Assembly (NCBI GenBank): GCA_907164885.2
Contig: OU015501.1
Span: 66,298,308 to 66,362,307 of the forward strand
DNA from: Dolomedes plantarius
Lineage: Eukaryota > Arthropoda > Arachnida > Araneae > Dolomedidae
Direction: 5' to 3'
Length of the DNA stretch: 64,000 nucleotides
This document shows, one piece after another, positions 35,097 to 47,785 of the stretch. The notes below the pieces were generated by a model, which did not search any database, was not told the DNA's origin, and worked only from the letters and a program-made list of their open reading frames with translations. Position 1 is the first letter of the stretch, and every line of letters begins with the position of its first letter. The translations under genes and the position numbers were made by a program.

Positions 35097-35267
35097 GAAA
35101 ACGTGACATTGGTAGATTCATCACGTTATCAAACCATGAAAAGTAAGCTTGAAGGTGAATCTTCGTCTGAGAATATTGATATTGAAAGAGATATAAACAG
35201 CTTCCTGAAAACTTCATTACATCAAACTACCATAGAAAACTTTTTCTTGCACCCTTCCTGTAGTTGA
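35097..35267 (+). pseudogene. Pogo-like transposase C-terminal fragment with PIP-box-like motif
   Basis: A 56-codon frame between an in-frame TAG (35094-35096) and the TGA at 35265-35267 ends ...NSFLKTSLHQTTIENFFLHP. QTTIENFF fits the PCNA-interacting consensus Q-x-x-[ILM]-x-x-[FY]-[FY]. Pogo/Tigger transposases are known to end in an acidic or serine-rich stretch followed by such a motif, and an ESSSENIDIERD stretch precedes it here. The fragment lies between the pogo-like ends in the expected place, near the 3' end. No DDE domain or DNA-binding domain remains, so this is a relic. Confidence 0.55.
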
Positions 35268-35571
35268 AATGTTAAAACTGTTAAGTAGGCATGTTGTAAC
35301 AAATATTGAATTTTTTTCTTCTCTTACTATAATCATGTGTATCTACTTGTAGGTATAGAAATTAAGTTGTATTTTTAAAATCCTAAAAAATAATTTTAAT
35401 AAAAGATAATTAAGGTAAATTAAAGGTAATTTTATGGTAAATTATCTCATATATGTATATATAGGTGTGTGTGTGCCTGTCCAAAAACCTAAATTTCGGT
35501 TATAAGAATCAACCGCTTATAAGAATCAAAAACAGTAATAACAAACGTGATTCTTATAAGCGGAAATCATT

Positions 35572-36889
35572 GTACTTTCGGCTCTAGTACTGACACTAGA
35601 TAAAATGTATAAACTTGCTTATAATATTTTTGCTGATCAGGAATTTACATTTACACTTTAGACTTTGCAGGAGGTTTATTACAGTGAAGTTCAAATGCAC
35701 CATGACTCAAGTTATTACTTCGACAGAGAATGTATACTGAAAGCACATAACATAAAATGACAGATATAGAATTCTTACTTGATATACTCTGCCAAGATTA
35801 CACATACAGGCAAGATAAAAGTTTTACGTTGAAATATTGAAATGTGTGGATGCAAATAACTGGCAGAAATAAGAATGTTACACATTCTCTCAATAATAAT
35901 AATAATAAATATAAAATCAGTTAAATTCTTATAATTTAACAAATAATTTTTATTTATTATATGACACAAAACTCAGAATGTTTGGCTTACATTGAGATCA
36001 GAAATATCCTTTATCGATTAATGCAATATTATTATAACCGAAATGATGAAAATGGTTTTTATATTCTCACATAATTTATTTAAAAAATTTACTCACTAAA
36101 TTGAATGTTTTCAATGAACTACAACGTCCCGGTGCTTACATTTAGTATCATATAACCATGTTTCTGTGATATATCGTAATTTATTTTGATACAGAATGAT
36201 GATAAGACACCTTGTTACAACTCGTCGTAGGTGATGTAGCTTTATTACATTTTTTTTATTAATTTTCCCAAATCTGAACACGATCCACGCTATCTTGGAT
36301 TCTCACGCTACTTAAAATATCCCTAAGGCAATATCATTAACATATCATATCTTTGACTTTTCCCCGAAAAACCGATTTAAGAGTAACACCTTAGAACAAA
36401 AAACAAAGTCATTGACGGATAAGCTTATAGAATACAATTGTGGACTCATATTAAAGAAAATGGCTCTTGTAATCTGGTTCTTAGAGGGTAAAGTTTGTTT
36501 GTGATCATGAGAACATAAATATATCACAACATAAGTATTCTATCTAAACTACTGCTCTACCCGTATAACCTTAACAAGCAATGGTCATTCCTATATTCAA
36601 TTGTTTCTAAAAACTATTCCATTAATTAAATTATTTTTGGATTTATAGAAAAAAATTAAGCAATTTTCTCCTTAGTAGAAGTATGAATGAGAAAATTAAC
36701 TTACGGACAATTTCTGAAGTATAATACTGAATAAAGTTTAAAACCATAAACAAAGTAGATAGCATAGAGTATAAAAAACAATTTAACAAGGCATGCTTTT
36801 TAGTGTTGTGTTTCCATGTGTTGTGCATCCCGTATTTGTTATCAAAATTGTGGCAGAACATAAAATTCTTCCTCGAATCGTAGCCGGTT
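35572..36889. other. AT-rich DNA, nothing recognised
   Basis: A short AAT trinucleotide run lies near 35891-35909. No gene is seen. Confidence 0.5.
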
Positions 36890-37430
36890 GTTCACTAACA
36901 AAATGTCATCTACCGCCTCAAGAGAGAAAGAACACAAATTCTGTGAGGCATGCTTAAAAGTACCAGAGTCTATGTGAAATACATTGCTGTGACAAATCTT
37001 TCCGAAATAAACGAATGTAACATCCCCTTTGTGCTACATGCTCACATCAAGGGACAATAAATAAATAAAAAGGGTTGTCGCCGCCCGATGTATCGTGCAA
37101 GAAAAGCGCTCGCCCTTAATAAGCGACATTTTATATTTTGTGCAATCCTTCCGCACAAGTCATTACTTTGCTACTAAGTGAGAACTTAGGCAAAAGAAAA
37201 TCCGCGTATTCTAGTTCATACGGTGTAGCCGAAGAATGCGTTTTTTCGACGTATTCATAACACAAAGCTATCTCTTCCTCCCTCCCCAGTTTTTTATACC
37301 ACGCGCGTCTGTCGATAGGAGAGCAGCGTATTTTTTTTCTTTTGGCAGGAGAGAGGCACTCATAGCTGAACAAATTCTTTTCGAGTCGCATAGATAACGC
37401 CTGGTTCTCTTATAAAAACTCATCAGGTAA
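36890..37430. other. GC-richer non-coding island (unassigned)
   Basis: Composition and complexity rise here (for example GTTGTCGCCGCCCGATGTATC and CGCGCGTCTGTCGATAGG). An 86-codon minus-strand frame (37131-37391) has no recognised domain. I see no repeat structure or element ends. A regulatory element is possible but unsupported beyond composition. Confidence 0.28.
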
Positions 37431-38449
37431 AGTTTGTGGCTTCCTCACCCTAATCGCTAAACATCAAAGGGATTGTGGAGAGTTAAGTACTGTCATCAAA
37501 GATGAACTTTAATAGGAACGATTCCTGAGTTCTCAGTTTATCAATAGAAGCTACTTTATATTCGACCGCTGTGGTCCAATGTCTGATATTGACTTGAAAA
37601 GGAGCCCTATTGGACTGTTTTCTACAAATTTTAACAAATTTCGAGACATCAAAGGAAATGGGGTCCGTTTATTATGAATATGAATATTAAAATCCAACTT
37701 TGAGTTTATTCAATAAATAACTTTTGACGTTTTAAATGCACTCATTAGATGAGCAACTACTTCTATTCTTGCTCCTTCAAAAGGTAACTTTTTGAAATTG
37801 CGACAAAAGCTTCAAACGGAGCTCTCCGCTTCAATTATCAATTCAAGCATTAGCCTTTTGTTGAATACAAAAACTTTATTTTGTTTTATGGTTTTGGCTT
37901 TAAAGGAAATCTTTATTGCTGCAAAGATGATAAAATGGTACTTCAAAACTAAACGTACGACATAATCAATATTTTCTTTATAACAAGTAGAAGACTAAGG
38001 TACAACTGTCAAGTTCTAAAGAATTTGTTTTTGAAGCTACACTACTTCAGACAAACTACTCAAAGGAATCACGTACGTGCAAAAAGTTATATAGAAGGGT
38101 TGATATATTGTTTTTATATAAGCATTTGAAACTTCTTTTTTCCATAAGCAGAATGTCTTTTCATGAACGCAAAATAGAAAATACTGCGCAGTCAATTCCC
38201 AATAAAACGCAAGCGCATAGCACTTATCATTACCATAAAAAAACTTTTACCTCTATAGCGCATATACATAACTATTATTCATAAAAGTTAAAGACAATAG
38301 ATTTTTAAACCAATTTTATATTATAAACAATATAATACGAACCTATAATCTTATTTGTATTCTTCAGTTTGTCTAACAATTTTTTTCCTTATTGAGGCAG
38401 ACGGTTTCTTGGTCAATATCCTTATCGCCATAGTACACCGCTGTTTTGC
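37431..38449. other. AT-rich DNA, nothing recognised
   Basis: No coding signal or structure is visible. Confidence 0.5.
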
Positions 38450-38597
38450 AAGCCATATTTATTATGAGCCACCATATAGGAGGACTAGCATTACCCCCTA
38501 TGAAGAGACGACACAAACGGAGGTTTTTAGTGGCGCAACGTCGGGATTCGATCCAAGCACTCTCAGCACCGAAAACCAGCGCGCTAGTCTAACTATT
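38450..38597 (-). mobile_element. tRNA-derived SINE (CATAGGG family)
   Basis: On the minus strand, a tRNA-like head (GTTAGACTAGCGCGCTGG, then the B-box GGATCGAATCCC at about 38546-38557) is followed by a body with TTCATAGGGGGTAATGC and CTCATAATAAATA. The body matches the SINE copies at 41428, 44690 and 48197. Pol III promoter boxes and absence of coding capacity fit a SINE. An 81-codon plus-strand frame across it is incidental. Confidence 0.65.
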
Positions 38598-41427
38598 TAA
38601 AATGATTTAATCCGTACATGTATCAAGCTCTTTATCTGTGACAGAGATTTTAGAATACTTTTTAACTGCGTAATCATTTTAAATGAACACAGTATACGCA
38701 ATAAAAATGTTTCATGTTGGAAAAAATACTTTGTACTTCCTCTTAAAAAATTCTGTTTTTTTGTCTCCAGAAATTACCAAAGTAATATAATTATCTGAAA
38801 AAAATTAAGTATATGTTGTCTATTACTTCTTTTCTAAAGTCATAAAGAAGACATACCATTAATGTGCGTGAAACCTCTATACATGACTGATGTTAGAACT
38901 TGTGATTGTCCTTCTTTCAATACCTTATATTTTTATCTCTTTTCAATAATTTTAAGTATTCCTGGCTAAAAGTGAAGAATAGGTTAGCCTTCTACTTTGG
39001 GAGGGAAATGGGCGGTTCTATAAAAAAAAAAAGAAAGTTATGTCGGTGAAAGCTACTGGATTCTTCAATAAATGTGTGAAACTAATTCAAAGTTCTCGTG
39101 TATGTAGCTTTCTTCACTATACGTACTTGAAAATGTGCCAAACTGCTCTCTGTCAGATGGGGGAACTATGCTATATCGTATCATATTAAATTTTTGCCCA
39201 TAAACCCGGTATGCTTAATTTTATAAGCTTGATCGACGTACGTTCATATAGTATATTCATATTCGTTTCAACGCCCATGCAATATAAGGCATATTAAACC
39301 AAATAATTATATATAATTTTGGGATATATTTCATGCCAATAATTCTGAATTCTTAAATAATACTACAAAGTCAGCTGAAAATAGACAGTATAATAACATC
39401 ATATATGATATAAATAGCGTGACATTTCGAGTGGGTTTAAAGTAATATACTTTACAACAAAATATCGTTATTCTAGAGGAGATTCTCTCTTTCCCATAAG
39501 TGTTTATTTTCGTATTATAGTAAGTCAAAAATATTCTATTCGTGTATCTTTTAATAAAACTTTGAACGAATTCTTTCAAGTAAGTTAATTCAAAGTACTT
39601 TTTCACATTTAGTTAGCGGTAAGATTTTATGTAACATAAAAGCTTAGTTATTTTAATTATTGATAATTATTAAAAGATGAAAAATAAGACTGAATTTGTG
39701 TTTTTAGAGCTTTTTTACTCATACATTTTATATGCGAAGAATATTATTTAAAAAATAATACAGATTATTAAAACACATAAATACCTTTATGTATCTTTTA
39801 ATATTTGTAATGTTAGATAGCGGAACTATTGAACATATAAGCTGAGTAATCCTATTCATTGTATGAATATTTAATGCATAGACGTAATTTTATGCGCAAT
39901 GGTATTTCAGTTTTTTTTAATATTTTTTGCATAAAAATTACAATGCAATAAAAAACAAAATTTTCAAGAATTATGGTTGTAGCAAGTGGAATCTTTCTAA
40001 CTACATCATTTAGAAAAAAAGATTTCAAATTTTGTAAGTATTCAACGTTATTTGTTATTTGTTTTCCATTTATCCCAGGTCTGATTTATAATTTACTTTA
40101 AAAATATATAAGATCTAGATTTTATAAGTTTTTACAACGCTGTTCCAGTCCCTTGACACCTGACTGTAACTGGAAATCCTACATCATCCAATTTAGAGAT
40201 TGTAGCTTTTGTAGAATCTTTCACCAAAGTGACCTATTATCAGCTGATGTTGTGAAATACCAAGATTTGTAATATTTTACACAATGCATTTTGACATAAA
40301 ATAAGTTCCGCTAAAAATAATATAATTTTAACTCTCTTTTATGTCCACTGGTTGATTTTTTTCTTCGAAGCAACAATATTTGGTTAACAGGTCTAAATTT
40401 TTTTTACATTTAAGTGTAGTAAAAGAATTACATTGCGTTAAAAATGCCCACGTATATAGGAAACCCAGGGCAATACACTGTAAAACAATTAACTTGTTTG
40501 TCTTAAAAATAGTTAGAATTTAATCATAAGATATGCTAAAACCAGGTTTATGTGCTCCTGCATTATACTAGTTTCCTGCACGCATAGTATTTTCTGCGTA
40601 TTTAAAGTATTATATGTCAACATCCTTTAGATGCATTTTTTCTCTTTTATATCTTCATATATTAGCCTTTGAAAATGCATAAAATAGTTTGCTACATTTA
40701 TAATGTGCACAAAATGTACTTACAACACACGTGAATATCATTATTCATTATGAACTTCGTGTGCTAATAAACAGTTAATTTACGTTCTCTCTAAATATAA
40801 ATACATTATATAATAAGTTTCTATTTGGCAATCTCTGAAAAAGTTTCGTAATTATAGCAACTCCATAATATACATTCAAAATATTGTACACAAAACTGTA
40901 TTGCAGCAGTAGAAACTATAGATTATGAAAATTTTCAGTTTTAATCCATAAAAATACTTCTATGAGATAGCATAGTTTTATGTCATTTAAACCACAAATA
41001 CGTTTGCTGTATGATTTATCAAAGTTCATTTATTACTTGTTCCTATTACTCGCATTCAATGGATGCATGTATTACTCTTTCAGTCCATTTTTTATTCATT
41101 CTATTCAACTTCACGCTTACTGTTATTAAAACATAAACAAATATTCCTGAAACGTGTTGAAACCCGAGAGTATTCTGTCATTGACAATGTTTAAGCGCTC
41201 ATCTGTTCAATGGAGATGAATTTGGCTCTTTGTCAACAGCTTACGAAATCGATCGCTATCAAAAGAAACCAAATACTTTTCTGTGACACCTATAAAAGGA
41301 GAAAGTTCAAACTTTTTGAGTTAAAAATTCCCTCAATATCCTCTACTGTTCAAATATTTCATATTTTCTTGCACAGATGTAAAATAATATCTCATTTGCT
41401 AACATTAATAAACCATAAATGCCGCCC
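38598..41427. other. AT-rich DNA, no gene seen
   Basis: This is plain AT-rich sequence. A minus-strand 91-codon frame at 39331-39606 has no domain and AT-driven composition. Confidence 0.5.
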
Positions 41428-41580
41428 ACAAGATATAGTGGTTAGCTTCGTGAGCTTCCCCCCAGTGGGCTTCGGTTCAAATTCCGAATAGGGTTTGGTC
41501 TTTGATGTGTTGTTCCCTCATAGGGAGCAATGCCTACTCAGCTAAATGCTGATCCCACAATAAAGTAGACAGCAAGACTT
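41428..41580 (+). mobile_element. tRNA-derived SINE (CATAGGG family)
   Basis: The A-box region ATAGTGGTTAGC (about 41437-41448) and B-box GGTTCAAATTCC (about 41474-41485) are followed by the shared body words CCCTCATAGGGAGCAATGCC and CCCACAATAAAGTAGAC. No clear target duplication or poly-A tail is visible. Confidence 0.7.
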
Positions 41581-41669
41581 CGCGTTGAATAACAAGGCGT
41601 ATGGCTCGCGACAAGTGCCTCAACATTAGAAAAAAAATAAGCAGTAAATAATTATAAGGAGGTTTACAA

Positions 41670-41750
41670 CAACCATCTGACAAGATCGGGGCTCGCACCC
41701 GGGTCTCCACCAACTGCCCTATCATATGAACTGTCCTATCAAGTGATCAT
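41670..41750 (-). mobile_element. tRNA-derived SINE head fragment
   Basis: On the minus strand, GGCAGTTGGTGGAGACCCGG (A-box region) is followed closely by GGGTGCGAGCCCCGATC (B-box-like). The interval between boxes is shorter than in a real tRNA, so this is a degraded fragment. It lies head to head with the SINE at 41428. Confidence 0.45.
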
Positions 41751-42847
41751 AAGACCTCTTAATTTTCGAATGCATGCCTAACGGGTATGTATAAACAACG
41801 ACTTTAAGCTAGTTTTCTTACTTTTTTATCTTCACTTTAAAGCAACCTGACTAGTTTGAGAATCAAAGTCATTGATTCACAAACTAATCATTATACTAAA
41901 ATGCCCTAATCATTATACTAAAAAGCTATGGCAAGATATTTCTACAAAAGAAACTGTTCACATAAAAAGCATTCTGTGAAGTTTCATTGTCGTATAAATG
42001 AAGAGATATGTAATAAACCATGCTCTACTACCATTTTTATTTCATTACAAAATAAAATTTATTAAAAATTTGTTTCACTCTACAGCAGGCTGGGCTTATT
42101 CGGTTTACACCAGCATATAAAAATACCATTTTCATAGATATATTGGATCTATTACGTTTCTATAAATTTTATTGCTTAAAAAGGGGAAAATAAGGACAAT
42201 TCACAATAATGCTATATTTAGAATCATTTTACGTTTTAATTTTAAAAGTTCCATTTGCTATTTTGTAAGTAAATTTATGCAAATTCTTGATATAAAGGTT
42301 TTTATCAATCCAATTAAATAATGAAATTTATTAGAAATGAACGCAACTAATCACCATTCAGGACGTTTTCCATTAGAAGCAACTCATTAAAATGTTTTTT
42401 CATAAATAACTGGAGTTTATCCTGGTAAGTTTATCATTTTTGCTGAATGAGTGGTAAAATGAATATTATTACGCTACCTAGCAAACCAACATTAAAAAAT
42501 CATTTTAAGTTAATTCTAGAAACTCTGCTTCGATTTTCTCCACAAATTTGTGCCGATTCCAGAAATAAAATTTTTTATAAATCCAAAGGATAAACTGATA
42601 GCTTTATCAGTTTTTGGTTTTCGAGCACACCACAAAGTAAAAATACATCTTCATTTGAAAATTACGTACTACTTCTACAACATCTACAACTATGTGTAGT
42701 ATTTGTTCTCTCTTCTTCGGAAAACGCGATATTTAAAAACGTGTCATGAACGGATGGTTTAAAAATAAAGGCATTTTAGTTAGCCTCATCAAGTTTACTT
42801 TCTTGTGAAAGGTTTTTTATTTCAGATAATTAGGTATGGGACAAGTT
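41751..42847. other. AT-rich DNA, nothing recognised
   Basis: No gene or element ends are visible. Confidence 0.5.
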
Positions 42848-42888
42848 ATGCCGTAATAATTATGCCGTAATAATTATGCCGTAATATT
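42848..42888. repeat. 14-bp minisatellite, three units
   Basis: Three tandem ATGCCGTAATAATT units, the last one slightly changed, fade into AT-rich TAATAATTATA sequence. Confidence 0.9.
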
Positions 42889-43400
42889 ATAGTAATAATT
42901 ATAATAGTAATGTTATAAATATTATTGTTATATTAGAATTTTTTTCTTTTGTTCTTCTTATTATTTTTTGTACCGCATGATAAAATGATAAAACTTTGGA
43001 AAATTTCGAATATATACATTTGTGTTACCAGTATGTATCTATAAAAAACTGAAGTTTCTCACTATTTGTAGCTACTGCAATATGTTCAAAGAATTAAATC
43101 GTAAAGTAAGTAAGGCTTGATTTATGTATTATATCTGTCCTATAACTTTAATTGTGTGTGATGTAGACATTCTTCTAGCGAATTTGTTTCTTTTTCTACC
43201 AATTTCTTTCGTGACGCGCGGGTACATGGGTAATCCGCAAAACCGGCAATCTATCTACGGATAACAGGCAGTGCATATACTCGGCGAATTATAAGGACTC
43301 CAGACAGTTCAGAAATAGCTTCTAAGAAACTTTATTTTACTACACAGAAAAGACTATGTTTGTCATGAATCCGAACCTATAACGGAATAAAGCTATGACA
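42889..43400. other. AT-rich DNA with a short GC-richer patch
   Basis: A patch of about 120 bp at 43211-43330 (for example GACGCGCGGGTACATGGG) is GC-richer than its surroundings. It has no reading frame or repeat ends I can assign. Confidence 0.3.
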
Positions 43401-44560
43401 CTAGAAGTGTTTCAATGTATTAATTTCAATGTAAATAATTTGTTCAAACACTTTTTACATTTAATATTATCTCAGCATAGTTTTTTCTTTAAAAACAATA
43501 TAGGAATTTATATTTTATTCAGTAAAATATACTTCTGATTTACGTTTAAACATCTATTGAACAATAAAAATGAATGATTTTATTTTATTCAGAGTATTCA
43601 AATATACTCATGAATGAGACTTAAGTTCACCAGAAAAAAAAATTTACACGTGTTATGGAAGAAGCATGTTAATACATTTAAAATTATGCTTAAAAAATTT
43701 CAAATGAATTTTATTACGAATGATTGAAAATTGAATTTTTTGACAAAATTTTGATTACAAAACTAGAAAGGTTTCAATGTATTAATTTCGATTAAAATAA
43801 TTTTATCAAACACTTTTTACATTTAAGATTATCTCAAAATAGTTTTTACTATTAAAAAAATATAGGAATTCTACTTTATTCAGTAAAATATACTTCTGAT
43901 TTACGTTTAAACATTTATGAAGCAATAAAAGTGAATGATTTTATTTTATTCAGAGTATTCAAATATACTAACGAATGAGACTTAAGTTCGCCAGAAAAAA
44001 ATTAAACATGTTATGGACGAAGCATGTTAATATATTTGAAATTATGCTTACAAAATTCCAAATGAATTTTATTACGAATGATTGAAATTTGAATTTTTTG
44101 ACAAAATTTTGATTACAAAACTATAAAGGTTTCAATGTATTAATTTCGATGAAAATAATTTGATCAAATACTTTTTACATTTAAGATTCTCTCAACATAG
44201 TTTTTACTTTAAAAACAATATAGGAATTTATATTTTATTCAGTAAAATATACTTCTGATTTACGTTTAAACATCTATTGAACAATAAAAATGAATGATTT
44301 TATTTTATTCAGAGTATTCAAATATACTCATGAATGAGACTTAAGTTCGCCAGAAAAATAAATTACACATGTTATGGAAGTAGCATGCTAATACATTTGA
44401 AATTTTGTTTACAAAATTTCAAATGAATTTTGTTTACAAAATTTTGATTTGAATTTTGTGACAAATGATTGAAATTTGAATTTTTTGACAAAATTATTGA
44501 AATTGAATTTTTTGACATAAATTTGGTTACAAAATTTGGAATTTTGTTTACAACATTTTA
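43401..44560. repeat. Tandem repeat, period about 360 bp, about three copies
   Basis: Copies begin TTCAATGTATTAATTTC at 43411, 43772 and 44131 (spacings 361 and 359). Each carries TACTTCTGATTTACGTTTAA, ATGAATGATTTTATTTTATT and GACTTAAGTTC blocks. The last copy degenerates after about 44400 into short TTTGACAAAATT repeats. The even period and moderate divergence look like a small satellite-type array. Confidence 0.9.
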
Positions 44561-44689
44561 AGAAACAATAGGTAAGTGCCAAAAGAACCTGAATTTCGAA
44601 GCCTGAAAGAATTTTTGAAGGAGTTTTTGTATAAGTATCACTTGAAATAATACTTTTCTCCCGACGCGGCGGGTATTTTATCCTGAGGA

Positions 44690-44870
44690 TATTAACCCAT
44701 ACACACATCGACTTTGTTGGTTACTTTATTATGGGAGCATCATAAAGGAGAACAGACACTGTTCCCTATGAGGGCACAGAAGAGTAATTTTCATGGTTTA
44801 CCCGGGATTCAAACCCCTAACCCACAGTGTGGAAGCTTCAGACGCTGAGCACTATACCATGTGGCACATG
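44690..44870 (-). mobile_element. tRNA-derived SINE (CATAGGG family)
   Basis: On the minus strand, the head ATGGTATAGTGCTCAGCGTC and B-box GGTTTGAATCCC (about 44804-44815) are followed by body words CCCTCATAGGGAACAGTGTC and CCCATAATAAAGTAACCAAC. This is the best-preserved body of the family in this window. Confidence 0.75.
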
Positions 44871-46261
44871 AAGTAATATTTGTAAATAAAAAGACAAGAA
44901 TAGAGTACGATGTTTTAAGATATTGTTGGAAAGGAAGAATAGACTTCATATTATTTTATATATTTTTCCAAAGAGTTGGGGACTTTTCAAATGTTAGGTA
45001 CAAATTCATTGTTTGTCATGTGTTAAAAATTAAATAAACTTTACCAATTTACTATAGAAGTATACGAGTATAACATTTGGTCGATTGAGTAAAGATTCAA
45101 TTTATTAATAAAAATTTCTAAATGATCGCGTAACAAAGCAAATAAAACAATTTTGGTGATAAATTTTAAAACTTTCTCCCCATTAAAAAGAACATAATTT
45201 GGTAGTAAATAATTTGTCAAAATATTTTAATCAAAGTTAATCGAAAGTTCGAAATATACAAATATTTTAATTAGTGGCGAAGTTGAAATTAAAATATCGC
45301 TAACAAATTTTGGTTTTACAAAATTTTGACATCCTATCATTTCTAATGGGTTAATTAACCAATTAAAAGTTGTTTGACCCTATAAACTGTAGTTTATTAT
45401 AAACCCACAAAAAATAAGTTTTTAAAATAAAATATATTCTGACGTAAGCTCTTCTACACGCACCTGGGTAGAAAGTGCGTATTAAGGCATCCCATGGCAC
45501 GCACATTTTACGATGTATTTAATGTGTTCTAAGAAAATGTAATCCTAGATCCCTGAAACCTCACAGATGCACGAAGCAAGCAAAGCACTTTGAGTGCGTC
45601 TAATGACTTAATGGGTCCTTAGTAGAAATTTTATGGAAATGGATGAAACTTCACATCATTGTTTAATAAACGTAAGGATAAAAACTCGCACTTAAGTACA
45701 CTCTGATAGTGATTAGTTTCTAAAATGATTTTTGTTGATTTGTGTGATTTAATATTGTTTTTTAGATATTTAGTTAAAAGGCAAGGAAATACGATAGTTT
45801 ATGGTTTTCTTGATGGAAGAGTCAACATTAGCAGTCTAACTTTTATTCTTGTTTGGTGTATCCAATAGAAAACTGTTATCTTATCGAAATAAATTTAATT
45901 GGATTAAATTTACTACGTAATAAATAAGGAAATATTCATAATTGTTGTTTTGAGTTGTATTTTAATTCAAATTTAATTACTTCGGAGCTGTACAAAAGCA
46001 ATTAAGGATTCATTAAAGTTCCTATATTTAGATCGTTTATATTTTGTTTTCGGGCATTTACATTGTAATATATATCATCCTAGAATATTGAAAGGAATAG
46101 ATAACATATTTTGTGTATACTTGTCTAGCAAGAGAGTAATAAACCATTACGTTCAAAATATACTGTAAGTTTAATTTTCAGAAATGGTATATAACGTAGG
46201 ATATTTTTTAATCCTTCCTTTTAGTTTTATTTTAAATGTTTGTATTCATGTATTGACTACT
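44871..46261. other. AT-rich DNA, nothing assigned
   Basis: A patch at 45440-45620 is somewhat GC-richer (for example CACGCACCTGGGTAGAAAG). No coding region or element is recognised. Confidence 0.45.
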
Positions 46262-46385
46262 TCTCCCCCACCCTACACATGCGTTCTTTTCAATCTCGTT
46301 TAAAATGAGCAATAGCCAATGCAGGAATCAAACCAACTTTTACATTCTGGGCACACTCTAGCCACCGAACTACCTTCTTACGGTA
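46262..46385 (-). mobile_element. tRNA-derived SINE, different body
   Basis: On the minus strand, GTAGTTCGGTGGCTAGAGTG (A-box region) and GGTTTGATTCCTGC (B-box) are separated by a tRNA-like distance. The downstream sequence lacks the CATAGGG and CATAATAAAGTA words of the main family, so it is probably a separate SINE or a tRNA pseudogene. Confidence 0.5.
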
Positions 46386-47785
46386 TAAATCCTCCATATA
46401 CATTTCTAATGTAAAATAACACTGAAATAAATAAAGTGTATACTGCGCTGCTTAACATAGTAATTACACATCTTTATTTTCTGTTATATTCTCTTGGGAG
46501 TTACGTAATATAGTTTTCTATAGACAAGTGTCTGCCGCATTAGAAAATAAACTGATATAATTCTACGTTTTCATAAACATAATCTTCGGTGTACTTACCT
46601 CTAAGGAGAGTCACATACAACAGAATATTAGAAATAAAAATTAAGAATTACTTTTACAAATGGTATTAAAATGGAATAGTCTGGTAATTCCCCTCCGAAT
46701 ATTTTATTTAAAAGGTTTAAGTATCTTATATAAAAAAGGGATATTAAATTCGTATGATTAAGAAATAGAAATATATCTTTAAAACTACTGTTATTTTAAT
46801 AATTCCTTCCCTTTAAAATAAAATTGTACAAAAGAAACATTTCTCTAAATTATGCATATTTCGTACTAATTAGACTTTTTCAGCATTTTCTATTAATTAG
46901 ACTCTATTTATAGATCAGTTAGTCTCGTTGGTATCTTTTGAATTCGAGCTACAGAATTTCGGGGGTAAAACTTTTTAGCTAAGTTTTAGTTTCTTCCCGA
47001 ATTTAGGTAATTCGGCATCATGCTGCATTCAGTAATGTTTGAGGAAACAAGACCGATTCCTTATCTGATATCTTACCAACAAAAGTAACTTAAATTAACG
47101 AAGATATTTTTATATCAAAGGACATGATTTTAATAGTTTTCTCCCATAATGGGGCACTAAACTTTTTAAATGAATTGTTTTTCATTGCCAAATCCTTTGG
47201 GATGGATGATCGTTGAATTTCTTCTATCTTTCGGTCATTTTCTTTCAGCTGAATCCCCCCACAATTGCGCATAGGCAAAATTCCCAGCATTTATTTATAA
47301 AAAAAAGTAAATCAGTACCTTGTGTTACACTGTCATATTCTTATAGCAATGACTTTATCAGTTTGTGTATCCAAGAGAGATCTGTTAAGTTTGTTACCAA
47401 TAAATTATAAAGAGAAATCATAGTTGAGCGTGATGTTGAAGAAAATTGTATAAGAACGAAAAGTAATAAGTTATTAATACCATGCAAAGCGAAATATTTC
47501 TTTATTATTTTAGATAATCACTCTCATGTAATTAAGGTGAAAGTAAATATTAATTTTGCAATCTTAGACAGCTCAAATCGTGTATTGCTAATATTAATTA
47601 TGTGTACGAATCTGTGCATTATGACATTAAATGTGTTATTTTATCCAATCAAAATTGTATCATATTTTTAAGCACTTTCTTACATATCAAGGAAAGAAAA
47701 AGGGTGTATGATTACAGAACCCATTTTTTAAATTTTTTGATAACAGTGTATATTATTTTAAAAAGCATTAGCAAACTGGATATGA
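46386..47785. other. AT-rich DNA, nothing recognised
   Basis: No gene is seen. Short frames on both strands at 47090-47410 have no domain. Confidence 0.5.

Larger units (their letters stand above)
34570..35571 (+). mobile_element. Pogo/Tigger-like element, decayed
   Basis: The left end TA-CAGTAACCACCGCCTATAG and the right end (read inward) TA-CAATGATTTCCGCTTATAAG are imperfect inverted repeats flanked by TA on both sides, as in pogo/Tigger. Both subterminal regions carry repeats of TAAGAATC (several at 34603-34645 and 35499-35560), likely old transposase binding sites. The 1002-bp length is short for an autonomous element. A C-terminal transposase fragment survives at 35097-35267. Confidence 0.62.

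Noticed and set aside
38355..38600. An 81-codon plus-strand frame
   Set aside because: Most of it is the antisense of a tRNA-derived SINE.
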